Source: Candidatus Latescibacterota bacterium (GTDB lineage Bacteria; Latescibacterota; UBA2968). Taken from it: a DNA stretch of 64,000 nucleotides. Positions 9,074-16,373 of the stretch are shown here, piece after piece (position 1 is the stretch's first letter; every line of letters begins with the position of its first letter). The notes under the pieces are model-generated. The model made no database searches. It had not been told where the DNA came from and saw nothing but the letters and a program-made list of their open reading frames with translations. The stretch spans positions 55,350-119,349 of the forward strand of contig JAJEDY010000001.1 in NCBI GenBank assembly GCA_022821275.1. The letters run 5' to 3'. A program made the position numbers and the translations under genes.

Positions 9074-9100
9074 AGTATAAAAATCAAGGGACCCGGTCAA
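9072..9100 (-). promoter_or_regulatory. Promoter of the metal ABC transporter operon
   Basis: Read on the minus strand, TTGACC (9095-9100) and TACTTT (9072-9077) are separated by 17 nt, with an alternative TATACT overlapping. It lies 84 nt upstream of the binding-protein start and just after the feo terminator, so the two metal operons are separately controlled. Confidence 0.6.
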
Positions 9101-9105
9101 GAAAG

Positions 9106-9139
9106 AAAAACCCTCCAATCCATAGATTGAAGGGTTTTT
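9106..9139 (-). terminator. Rho-independent terminator of the feo operon
   Basis: AAAAACCCTCCAATC and GATTGAAGGGTTTTT form a stem of about 14 bp with one mismatch around a 4-nt loop, flanked by A and T runs on both sides. On the minus strand the T run follows the stem, 30 nt after the last feo gene. Confidence 0.8.
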
Positions 9140-9168
9140 ATACAAAACGAAACGCTGTTCTTCCTTCC

Positions 9169-9330
9169 TTACTCAATCTCTATTAAATCCTCGCGTTTTG
9201 CTTCCTCTTCACACGCACCACCGCAACCCGTACACGACGAAGCCCAAAACGGCTTTACAACCTCGCCAATGACGCGATAGGCACACCAGAGTGCCACTCC
9301 AACCGCGATCCAATTTTGCCAGTCGGTCAT
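9169..9330 (-). CDS. FeoB-associated Cys-rich membrane peptide
   Basis: A 53-residue peptide. The start MTDWQNWIAVGVALWCAYRV is chosen because GGGGGTAATGGT precedes it and because the longer form would overlap feoB. One N-terminal membrane helix (about residues 5-25) is followed by a Cys cluster CTGCGGACEEE and an acidic tail. This is the small family commonly encoded directly after FeoB, proposed to assist FeoB or handle Fe(II)/an FeS cluster at the inner membrane face. It begins 4 nt after feoB and ends before a strong terminator, making it the last gene of the operon. Confidence 0.85.
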   Translation of the reverse strand: MTDWQNWIAVGVALWCAYRVIGEVVKPFWASSCTGCGGACEEEAKREDLIEIE

Positions 9331-9334
9331 ACCA

Positions 9335-11515
9335 TTACCCCCATCCAAGCGCCATACCAAGGCGATAAGTCACAAATGCGCCGATATAGGCGAGCACCGT
9401 CATATAAACAAAAGTTAGCACAGGCCACCGCCAGGCGCCCGTCTCTCGTTGAATAACCGCAAGCGTAGAAACGCACTGCGCGCACAGTGCAAAAAACACC
9501 ATAATAGACAGTGCGACCGGGATATTGAACACCTTTCGCCCATCGGACCAGGTCGCAGCCTGAAGCGCGTCTCTAAGCGACGTCGATTCCTCATCCACCT
9601 CTCCCAAACTGTAAATCGTGCCCAGAACGGCGACAATCACTTCCCGTGCAGGAAAAGACGCCAGCGCCGCCATCCCAATCCGCCAATCCCATCCCAATGG
9701 CTCTACGACTGGTTCAAGAGCCTGTCCCATCCGCCCCAAAAAACTCTGCTGGAGCATCTCGCCGGCTTCCTTTGCGCGCAAATCATCCAAAATCTCCTCC
9801 GATGCCCCTGCCAACCGTTCGCGCTCGGCCTCGTAATGCGCGGTAATCGTCTCAGACCGCGGGAAATACGCCAGCGCCCACATCACAATCGTCGCGGCGA
9901 GAATCAATGTGCCAGCTCTTTCGATAAAATGCCGCCCACTTTGATAAATACGCATCCCAACAGTGCCCACATCTGGAATTTTGTAAGACGGCAACTCGAG
10001 TAAAAAAGGCGTGGGCTGCCCCCTCAACAGCGTCTTTTTCAAAATCCACGCAACTGGAATAGCCACAAAAATGCCAACGCAATACAGCGCGAAAAGCGTA
10101 AGTCCCTGCAACCCAATCCCTCCCCAAACATTTTGATCGGGAATAAAAGCCCCAATAAAAATCGCGTACACCGGCAAACGCGCCGAGCAACTCATCAATG
10201 GCGCGACCAGCATTGTAGCAATGCGATCTTTGGGGTCATTGATCGTTCGCGTAGCCATCACCCCCGGAATCGCACAGGCAAAACTCGACAATAAGGGAAT
10301 AAACGACTTGCCCGACAAGCCACACGGCGTTAACAGGCGATCCATCAGCAGCGCCGCGCGGGCCATGTAACCGCAATCTTCGAGCACGGCAATAAAGAGA
10401 AACAGAATACAGATCTGGGGTAAAAAAATGACTACGCCCCCCACCCCGGCAATCACCCCATCTACCACCATACTTTGCAATGCGCCCTCGGGGAGATAAC
10501 CCGAAGCCCATCCACCGACCGTCCCAAACAACGCATCAATCCCATCCATTAGTGGCACGGCCCACGAAAAAATCGATTGAAAAACAAAGGCCATAATTAC
10601 AGCAAAGCTCAGACTCCCCCACAGCGGATGAGTCAAAACCCGATCCAATCGATCCGAACGGGTCACGCGAAGTGGTTCGGGATCGCGCAATACACCATCG
10701 AGGGCCTCATCGACCCATCCGTAGCGCAATTCGATCTCCTGATTCGCCAGAGCGTCACCTACATTGACCTTTGCTCGCGACGCGTGAAGATCAGCGGCAA
10801 AGTCATCGCCAAAGCGTTCTACAACATGAGATGCAAAGGTATTTTGATTATCAATCAACACGCGCAGCACCAAACCCGTAGATACACCTTCGTATTTCTG
10901 CGCCAACTGCTCGGCTTCTACCCACCAGGCTTGCGGCAATATCGGGCTGCGCGATGGAACCGCACCCTTTTCAACAACTCGAGAAAGGACTTCTTTCAAC
11001 TCGTCCAACCCCGTGCGTTTATTCGCCTGTATGGGAATAACTGGAACGCCCAAACGCTCGCTCAGAGCGGGCGCATCAATAAGAATACCCCTGGCTTTGG
11101 CCACATCTAACATGTTGAGGGCCACGACCAGGGGCAAATCGATTTCGAGAAGTTGAGATACGATGTATAAACTGCGCCTCAAATTGCTGGCGTCGAGAAC
11201 TACAAGCACTGCCTGGATGGTGCTCTCGCTCTTCAATAACCCCATCAGTGCTTCAACAGCAATAAGTTCGTCAGGAGACTTGGCTGAAAGGCTGTATGTA
11301 CCGGGCAAATCCAACAGGTCAATCGCACTCTTGTCGGGCAATGTCAATTGTCCAACCTTGCGCTCAACCGTAACGCCGGGAAAATTTCCCACGCGCTGCG
11401 AAAGCCCCGTCAGAGCATTAAAAAGCGTTGTCTTACCCGTATTGGGATTGCCAACCACAGCGACCGTGGCACGACCGACATAAGGTCGCTCTCGATCCGC
11501 TATATCCGTTGCCAT
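9335..11515 (-). CDS. feoB: Ferrous iron transporter FeoB
   Basis: A 726-residue GTPase-coupled Fe(II) importer of the inner membrane. The cytoplasmic G domain shows G1 GNPNTGKTT, the switch region VGNFPGVTVE, G3 DLPGTYS and G4 NMLD. A helical GDI-like segment follows, then the membrane part with two Gate repeats (for example CGLSGKSFIPLLSSFACAIPGVMATR and FPAREVIVAVLGTIYS). Length and order are typical of full-length FeoB. The start has no competing alternatives. It follows feoA by 6 nt and precedes the Cys-rich peptide by 4 nt. Control is likely through the DtxR-type regulator at the head of the operon. Confidence 0.98.
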   Translation of the reverse strand: MATDIADRERPYVGRATVAVVGNPNTGKTTLFNALTGLSQRVGNFPGVTVERKVGQLTLPDKSAIDLLDLPGTYSLSAKSPDELIAVEALMGLLKSESTIQAVLVVLDASNLRRSLYIVSQLLEIDLPLVVALNMLDVAKARGILIDAPALSERLGVPVIPIQANKRTGLDELKEVLSRVVEKGAVPSRSPILPQAWWVEAEQLAQKYEGVSTGLVLRVLIDNQNTFASHVVERFGDDFAADLHASRAKVNVGDALANQEIELRYGWVDEALDGVLRDPEPLRVTRSDRLDRVLTHPLWGSLSFAVIMAFVFQSIFSWAVPLMDGIDALFGTVGGWASGYLPEGALQSMVVDGVIAGVGGVVIFLPQICILFLFIAVLEDCGYMARAALLMDRLLTPCGLSGKSFIPLLSSFACAIPGVMATRTINDPKDRIATMLVAPLMSCSARLPVYAIFIGAFIPDQNVWGGIGLQGLTLFALYCVGIFVAIPVAWILKKTLLRGQPTPFLLELPSYKIPDVGTVGMRIYQSGRHFIERAGTLILAATIVMWALAYFPRSETITAHYEAERERLAGASEEILDDLRAKEAGEMLQQSFLGRMGQALEPVVEPLGWDWRIGMAALASFPAREVIVAVLGTIYSLGEVDEESTSLRDALQAATWSDGRKVFNIPVALSIMVFFALCAQCVSTLAVIQRETGAWRWPVLTFVYMTVLAYIGAFVTYRLGMALGWG

Positions 11516-11521
11516 AATAAA

Positions 11522-11764
11522 TCAGGCCGCTTTCATTCCTTTGATGCATGTAGCATCGGTTTTTCGCAGGCAAAATCTGCTGCTACCCACCTGAATCACC
11601 ACGGTACTCCCAACGCGCAACACGCGCACGGGAACACCTGGTATAGCACCAACTTCGCGCAGTCGAGCCGACAGTTGATTGGCGCCTGAAACGCTTTCAA
11701 TAGTGCCTTCATCACCCCGGCCCCATATTGAAAGCGGGGTTGCAGCATCCGTTGCATAAGCCAT
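11522..11764 (-). CDS. feoA: FeoA-domain protein
   Basis: An 80-residue SH3-like protein: IESVSGANQLSARLREVGAIPGVPVRVLRVG is the characteristic FeoA core, ending in FCLRKTDATCI. FeoA binds FeoB in the cytoplasm and supports Fe(II) uptake. Its start codon overlaps the stop of the regulator gene by one base and its stop is 6 nt before feoB, so the three are translated in series. Confidence 0.95.
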   Translation of the reverse strand: MAYATDAATPLSIWGRGDEGTIESVSGANQLSARLREVGAIPGVPVRVLRVGSTVVIQVGSSRFCLRKTDATCIKGMKAA

Positions 11765-12288
11765 TATCGAGACTCCAAATTGAATAATTGATCAACATCC
11801 TGAACGGGCCACTGCCACTCCTCGTTCTGGTCCAGTTTGGACCAGAATTCGGCGAGAAATTGCTGCGCAGTGGGATCATCAGAGAGCAAAAAATGCACAA
11901 AATGTAGCAATTGCCCACCCGTTTGTGCACTCAAAAGATGCTCGACCTTGCACGCATCTACTTCGGCTTGATGCTCGTCGAGCTTGAGCACCTCATTGAG
12001 AAATTTGCGAACAACGGCGCGTTTGGCTAAAATAGAATCGACAATGCGGCGACCATCTTCAGATAGCTTTAAAAACTTGTTGTGATCTTCCACAACCAGC
12101 CCGCGTGCCTTGAGGGCTTTCAGAGTCAGCGATGCACTGCCCCGAGTAATCTCCAGCGCACGCGCCACATCCGATACCCGCGCATAGCCCAGATCGTCCA
12201 TCAACTCGTGAATGGCAGTTAGATGATGGGCAACACTATGAGAGATCTCGTTGCTCTCGTATTCTTTCCATACATCCGATACCATCAT
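11764..12288 (-). CDS. DtxR-family iron-dependent regulator heading the feo operon
   Basis: The start is placed at MMVSDVWKEYESNEIS (174 residues), after a G-rich ribosome site (GGGGGGGTGG). The ORF-track start has no such site. The N-terminal winged helix (HLTAIHELMDDLGYARVSDVARALEITRGSASLTLKALKARGLV) and a dimerisation region with KVEHLLSAQTG are visible. The FeoA-like C-terminal domain of the other regulator in this window is missing; instead a short acidic, aromatic tail is present (EFWSKLDQNEEWQW). As the first gene of the feo operon it probably represses feoAB when Fe(II) is high and regulates itself. Confidence 0.88.
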   Translation of the reverse strand: MMVSDVWKEYESNEISHSVAHHLTAIHELMDDLGYARVSDVARALEITRGSASLTLKALKARGLVVEDHNKFLKLSEDGRRIVDSILAKRAVVRKFLNEVLKLDEHQAEVDACKVEHLLSAQTGGQLLHFVHFLLSDDPTAQQFLAEFWSKLDQNEEWQWPVQDVDQLFNLESR

Positions 12289-12365
12289 GTGACCACCCCC
12301 CCGAATATTTGCACAACTGAGTTTAGCCATTTAACCGATGTTTTGCTAATAAAACAACTGATAGA

Positions 12366-12395
12366 AACATAAACCAAATGTACGTGATATGTCAA
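12366..12395 (-). promoter_or_regulatory. Promoter of the feo operon
   Basis: On the minus strand TTGACA (12390-12395) and TATGTT (12366-12371) are 18 nt apart. A roughly 75-nt leader separates it from the regulator start. Its -35 lies 19 nt from that of the divergent dehydratase promoter, so one bound regulator could affect both. Confidence 0.55.
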
Positions 12396-12414
12396 GGTCT
12401 TTTTTATATGAAAC

Positions 12415-12443
12415 TTGACATCATTTTTTCTTTTCCGTATAAC
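12415..12443 (+). promoter_or_regulatory. Sigma70-type promoter of the UxaA-family gene
   Basis: TTGACA (12415-12420), a 17-nt spacer and TATAAC (12438-12443) make one of the best promoter matches in the window, 31 nt before the start codon. Confidence 0.65.
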
Positions 12444-12474
12444 TGTGAACAAACTTTTCAAAGGAACGCATCCC

Positions 12475-15168
12475 ATGACACATACTTTTTCTGAAATCGG
12501 TCGTCTTCCTCTTCCGGGAGACAATGTCGGCATTGCGACCCGAAAACTGGACAGAGGCACGCAAATTATCCATTCAGATCGCACCTTCTCGCTTCGGCAC
12601 ACCATCCTCGAAGGCCATCGTTTTGCCATCCAATCCGTAGCACCTGGCGCCCCCCTTCTCTCATGGGGTTTGCCCTTTGGTATTGCAACACACCATATAT
12701 CTCCCGGAGATTATGTCTGCAACCCGGAGATCCTCGGCGCACTTAAACTCCGCGATCTCGACTTTGAGCTTCCAGAGATGCCCAACTTTGAAGACCGCAT
12801 TGTTCCACACCAGATTGACGAGGCCACCTTTGAGGCGGGCGATCAAGTCAAACGCTATGATCATTACGCCACTTTTCAGGGATACAAAAGATCGGGAGGC
12901 AGAGGCGTAGGCACGCGAAATAATATTGTTATACTGGGAACATCTTCTCGCACAGCGAGTTATGCCAAACAACTCGAAGCGCGACTAAAAGACCAGGTGC
13001 GAGATTATCACAATATCGATGGCATTGTTGCAGTTGCCCACACCGAGGGCGGCGGTACTGAAATCCCCAATAACAAAGACCTCTTATTGCGTACACTCGC
13101 AGGATTTATAGTACATCCAAATGTTGGCGCGGTACTTGCGATTGACTATGGTCACGAAGCCATCACCAACCAGCACCTTCGGGAATTTCTCGCGCAAAAC
13201 AATTATCCCATCGACCATGTTCTACACCATTTTCTCACACTTGAAGGCAGCTTTGAAAACGCGCTACAACAGGGCGAAAGCATCATTGCCAAATGGCTGC
13301 CACAAGTCCAGGCAATGGTCCGCACGCCCGAACCCCTATCGCACATCAAAATCGCACTGCAATGCGGCGGATCAGATGCATTTTCGGGTATCTCTGGCAA
13401 TCCATTAGCTTCGTGGGTAGCAAGAGAGATGATTCGCCACGGCGGATCAGCCAACCTCGCAGAAACTGATGAACTCATCGGCGCGGAGTCCTATGTCCTC
13501 CAAAATGTATCATCTTACGATGTTGCCCAGTGCTTTCTCGACAAAGTAGAAGCCTATAAAACCCTCGCTGCATGGCATGGCACAACAGCAGAAGGCAACC
13601 CCTCCGGGGGCAACAAATTTCGCGGCCTCTACAACATCGTACTCAAATCCATTGGCGCAGCTATGAAACGCCACCCGGATGTCCGTCTCGATTCTGTCAT
13701 TGATTACGCAGAGCCTATGATCAACCCGGGATACTATTTCATGGACAGCCCAGGCAATGATCTCGAAAGCATCGCCGGCCAGGTGGCTTCGGGGTGCAAC
13801 ATGATCTTCTTTATCACGGGCAATGGCTCAATCACAAACTTCCCCTTTGTACCCACCATCAAGATCGTGACCACATCCGAACGCTATCAGTTGCTCAGTA
13901 AAGATATGGATGTCAACGCGGGTGCATATCTGGAAGGCACCTCCATGGACGACCTCGGCAGCGATATGTTCGACCTGACCTGTAAGATCGCCTCGGGAGA
14001 ACGCAGCAAAGGCGAAAAGGCCGCACACGCACAAGTCTCGATATGGCGCACCTGGCGACAGACCTCAACAGACCACTTGCCCGACCTCGAGAACCGGCCA
14101 GACCCCCAGGGCATACCTCTCCCTATCCAGACATTGGACGCCGACGAACACCAATTTCAAGCCATCCGCACCCGGGATGGATTCACAACCGACCGCCTGG
14201 GCCTGATTCTGCCCACCAGCTTATGTTCTGGACAAATCGCGCTGATGGCGGCAAAACGCCTCACAGAAAAGGGTCTGGGCCTCGATAAGGGCATCTCACG
14301 CTTTGTCGCCCTCCCGCACACCGAAGGATGCGGTGTATCGGGAGAAGCCACCGAACGCCTCTACACGCGCACTATGCTCGGCTACCTCACCCACCCCCTC
14401 GTACACACATGCCTGTTATTAGAGCATGGCTGTGAAAAGACCCACAACGACTATATCCGGCACGCACTGGACGACAAAGGGATCAGTCCCGATGCATTTG
14501 GATGGGCCAGCGTACAACTCGACGGCGGTATCGACGCCGTTCTCGACAAGGTCGAAGCCTATTTTCTCGACCAATTCGCGCAGGCCTCTCCTCCTGAAAT
14601 CACTCCCACCAGCCTATCTACACTCCGCGTCGGCCTTCACGCTTCTGGTCCCGTTTCCGATATAGCCGCGCAATCCCTCGCCATTCTATCCCAAACCCTG
14701 ATCGGCACAGGTGCCACGCTCATTGTCCCCGACAATGCGAGTTTTCTGTCCCATCCCATATATCTATCCGAAGTTCTGGGTAGTACGCCACCTGTGCCCA
14801 CCCTTGCACACGGGCAAAATCCCGCCCAACCGGGCTATCACATCATGGACAGCCAGACCGACCACTGGGTCGAAACCCTTACAGGGTTGGGTGGCACAGG
14901 CGTCCACATCATCGTCGCCTACTCGGGCGACCACCCATTGCAGGGCCATCCCCTCACCCCCATGCTTCAAACAACCGCCGAAGAACGCGTCGCCAATTCC
15001 TACGGCGATGACTTTGACCTCATCTTCAACGCCAACGCCAAACACAATGCCGACGCCCTCTTGCGCCAGATCATCGCCGTCGCCTCTCGCCAATACACGC
15101 CCAAAACACCTCTAACAGGCAACACAGACTTCCAATTTACCCGAGGGCTTTTGGGCGTTTCTATGTGA
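12475..15168 (+). CDS. Double-length UxaA/altronate-dehydratase-family protein
   Basis: The start MTHTFSEIGRLPLPGD follows AAAGGAACG at good spacing. The 20 extra residues in the ORF track are not supported. The 897-residue protein has an SAF-like N-terminal domain (about 1-85), then a UxaA core with SGGRGVGTRN, HTEGGG, RTLAGFIVHP, NPSGGNKF and PGYYFMDSP. UxaA enzymes dehydrate aldonates or related sugar acids (altronate, galactarate) using a metal. From about residue 560 a second, diverged core appears (SLCSGQIAL, HTEGCG, RTMLGYLTHP, PGYHIMDSQ) without the NPS-GNK segment. Usual family length is about 500. The first unit is probably catalytic and the second structural. The substrate is probably a sugar acid from the catabolic pathways nearby. 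Confidence 0.85.
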   Translation: MTHTFSEIGRLPLPGDNVGIATRKLDRGTQIIHSDRTFSLRHTILEGHRFAIQSVAPGAPLLSWGLPFGIATHHISPGDYVCNPEILGALKLRDLDFELPEMPNFEDRIVPHQIDEATFEAGDQVKRYDHYATFQGYKRSGGRGVGTRNNIVILGTSSRTASYAKQLEARLKDQVRDYHNIDGIVAVAHTEGGGTEIPNNKDLLLRTLAGFIVHPNVGAVLAIDYGHEAITNQHLREFLAQNNYPIDHVLHHFLTLEGSFENALQQGESIIAKWLPQVQAMVRTPEPLSHIKIALQCGGSDAFSGISGNPLASWVAREMIRHGGSANLAETDELIGAESYVLQNVSSYDVAQCFLDKVEAYKTLAAWHGTTAEGNPSGGNKFRGLYNIVLKSIGAAMKRHPDVRLDSVIDYAEPMINPGYYFMDSPGNDLESIAGQVASGCNMIFFITGNGSITNFPFVPTIKIVTTSERYQLLSKDMDVNAGAYLEGTSMDDLGSDMFDLTCKIASGERSKGEKAAHAQVSIWRTWRQTSTDHLPDLENRPDPQGIPLPIQTLDADEHQFQAIRTRDGFTTDRLGLILPTSLCSGQIALMAAKRLTEKGLGLDKGISRFVALPHTEGCGVSGEATERLYTRTMLGYLTHPLVHTCLLLEHGCEKTHNDYIRHALDDKGISPDAFGWASVQLDGGIDAVLDKVEAYFLDQFAQASPPEITPTSLSTLRVGLHASGPVSDIAAQSLAILSQTLIGTGATLIVPDNASFLSHPIYLSEVLGSTPPVPTLAHGQNPAQPGYHIMDSQTDHWVETLTGLGGTGVHIIVAYSGDHPLQGHPLTPMLQTTAEERVANSYGDDFDLIFNANAKHNADALLRQIIAVASRQYTPKTPLTGNTDFQFTRGLLGVSM

Positions 15169-15187
15169 ATAAATCAAAGAGAAATTC

Positions 15188-15235
15188 CTTGCTCTATTGC
15201 TTCAATAGAGGCTTGGCTATATATTGTAGAGCAAG
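15188..15235 (+). promoter_or_regulatory. Overlapping inverted repeats before the DUF4258 gene
   Basis: CTCTATTG-ctt-CAATAGAG is a perfect 8-bp hairpin. A longer-range perfect 9-bp pair CTTGCTCTA (15188-15196) / TAGAGCAAG (15227-15235) shares its left arm and ends at the base before the ATG. The two RNA foldings exclude each other, and as DNA the pair could be an operator. No good T run follows, so it is not a simple terminator of the upstream gene. Confidence 0.45.
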
Positions 15236-15544
15236 ATGAAAACACTTAATCAGATCCGGGATCAATTATCCGTCGGTGAGTTTAACTTCAGTCGCCATGC
15301 CCTCAAACGTGTTGTTGAACGAAACATTAGCGAAACCGAAATCAAACAGATTGGAATGAATGCGAACATGATTGAGGAATATCCGGACGACAAATATTCT
15401 CCGAGTTGCTTGTTGTTGGGTTATACACAAACAGGACGCCCTCTACATATCCAGGTATCGCGTGCAGACACGGATCTCGTGAAAATTATTACCCTATATG
15501 AACCGGATACAGCAGAATGGATCAATTACTCTCAACGGAGGTGA
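15236..15544 (+). CDS. DUF4258-domain protein (putative toxin-like component)
   Basis: A 102-residue protein matching the DUF4258 pattern: FSRHALKRVVERNISETEIKQI, then EEYPDDKYSPSCLLLGYTQTGRPLHIQVS and a C-terminal VKIITLYEPD. DUF4258 proteins are small basic proteins often paired with a YgiT/MqsA-like zinc-finger partner and are suspected RNase-type toxins of the RelE/MqsR-like kind. Here it is followed within 2 nt by such a partner. The inverted repeats abutting its start codon suggest autoregulation. Toxicity is inferred from gene order only. Confidence 0.75.
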   Translation: MKTLNQIRDQLSVGEFNFSRHALKRVVERNISETEIKQIGMNANMIEEYPDDKYSPSCLLLGYTQTGRPLHIQVSRADTDLVKIITLYEPDTAEWINYSQRR

Positions 15545-15546
15545 GC

Positions 15547-15777
15547 ATGTTCACATGTTCGATTTGTGGTGCTGAAGAAAGCCGTGAGGAGTTGGTAGAA
15601 GAGATCTTCCAAATCGATGGGAAATACGTCCTGATAGACCGCATTCCGGCTACGGTATGTAACCGCTGCGGCGAAGAGACATTTAGCCAAGAAACCGCGG
15701 AAAAGATTCGCCTGATGGTCCACGGGCAGGCAAAACCGAAAAAGTCCATCCCCTTGAAAGTATTTGAGTTCGCTTAA
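15547..15777 (+). CDS. YgiT-type zinc finger protein (putative antitoxin)
   Basis: The start at MFTCSICGAEESREELVEE is supported by the ribosome site GGAGGTGAGC immediately upstream. The ORF-track start lies inside the previous gene. The 76-residue protein has two CxxC knuckles (CSICG and CNRCG) of the MqsA/YgiT N-terminal zinc-binding domain and an IPATVCNRCGEETFS core. The HTH domain of full-length MqsA is absent; only EKIRLMVHGQAKPKKSIPL follows. In this family the partner gene encodes a small ribonuclease-like toxin, matching the DUF4258 gene upstream. The ArsC-like gene follows after 20 bp on the same strand. Confidence 0.85.
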   Translation: MFTCSICGAEESREELVEEIFQIDGKYVLIDRIPATVCNRCGEETFSQETAEKIRLMVHGQAKPKKSIPLKVFEFA

Positions 15778-15797
15778 AAAAGGTACAGGATATATCC

Positions 15798-16157
15798 ATG
15801 GCAAAAATCAACTTTTATACCTGGAACAGATGAAGCTCTTGCCGCAAGGTGAAAGCGTGGCTTTCACGAGAAGGTGTGAGTTTTGAGGAACGGGATTTCT
15901 TCAAAGATGAGTTCTCTGAGGAAGAACTCCGAGAATTGCTGGGCGACACTCCCCCAGCCGATATATTTTCGTGGCGAAGTCCTTCGGCGCGAACGCTAAA
16001 ACTCGACCCAGATGAAGTATCGCCGGACGAACTGATTCGCCACATGGCTGAACAGCCTCGGCTAATACGACGACCGCTGATATACACTGGTGATCGGCTA
16101 TTTGTGGGCACGGACAAAGCGGCGATGGCAGAGGCATTCCCTGGCTACGATCCATAA
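15798..16157 (+). CDS. ArsC/Spx-family thioredoxin-fold protein, predicted selenoprotein (in-frame TGA at the first CxxC position)
   Basis: Reading from ATG 15798 gives MAKINFYTWNR, a TGA at 15831-15833, then SSCRKVKAWLSREG and a full ArsC-like remainder (PLIYTGDRLFVGTDKAAM), 119 residues. In ArsC/Spx relatives the residue at the TGA is the first Cys of the redox motif, here x-SSC, so the TGA replaces exactly the catalytic Cys, as expected for a UxxC selenoprotein. A hairpin with the spacing of a bacterial SECIS follows. The ORF track starts only at the later GTG 15849, which would remove the beta strand and active site. A ribosome site AGGTACAGGA precedes the ATG. Function: thiol/selenol redox, perhaps arsenate- or Spx-like. 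The specific substrate is unknown. The alternative is a nonsense mutation, made less likely by the SECIS-like hairpin. Confidence 0.8.
15849..15867 (+). promoter_or_regulatory. Bacterial SECIS-like stem-loop
   Basis: GTGAAAGC-GTG-GCTTTCAC is a perfect 8-bp stem with a 3-nt loop GUG. The loop begins 23 nt after the TGA at 15831, inside the 16-37 nt window known for bacterial SECIS elements, and has G in the first loop position followed by U, the bases that SelB recognises in known elements. It is coding sequence at the same time. Confidence 0.7.
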
Positions 16158-16188
16158 AAAAAGCCAGACAAAATATCTGGCTTTTTTT
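16156..16188 (+). terminator. Rho-independent terminator after the selenoprotein gene
   Basis: AAAAAAAGCCAGA and TCTGGCTTTTTTT form a 13-bp complementary pair around a 7-nt loop with a T run. The stem begins within the TAA stop codon. Confidence 0.88.
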
Positions 16189-16198
16189 CTACTTCACA

Positions 16199-16328
16199 CT
16201 TCCTAGTGGGTCACTTGCTTTGATTATAGCCATTTACTCAGGCCTAAAATTAGATTAAGAGTCTATTTATTAATATATTAAGTGTTTTGAGTTCAATGGC
16301 GATTTCCATGCCAAATGACCCACTAGTG
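16199..16328. repeat. Small AT-rich element with terminal inverted repeats (MITE-like)
   Basis: TTCCTAGTGGGTCACTTG at the left and CAAATGACCCACTAGTGA at the right are inverted copies matching at 15 of 18 positions (core CTAGTGGGTCA/TGACCCACTAG perfect). They bound about 95 bp of AT-rich, non-coding sequence. No transposase or clear target duplication is visible. It fills the otherwise gene-free gap between the terminator and the next gene. Confidence 0.5.
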
Positions 16329-16373
16329 AACTGATCTGTACTGCGACCAGTTGTACACCGTTCCACACTTCCC

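Noticed and set aside
15831-15833. TGA as an ordinary nonsense mutation (pseudogene)
   Set aside because: The codon is exactly at the catalytic Cys position and a SECIS-like hairpin follows at the right distance; the rest of the gene is intact. Not fully excluded without knowledge of selB.
15849-16157. ArsC-like ORF starting at GTG 15849 as a complete gene
   Set aside because: It would lack the first beta strand and the active-site motif, which are present upstream in the same frame across a TGA.
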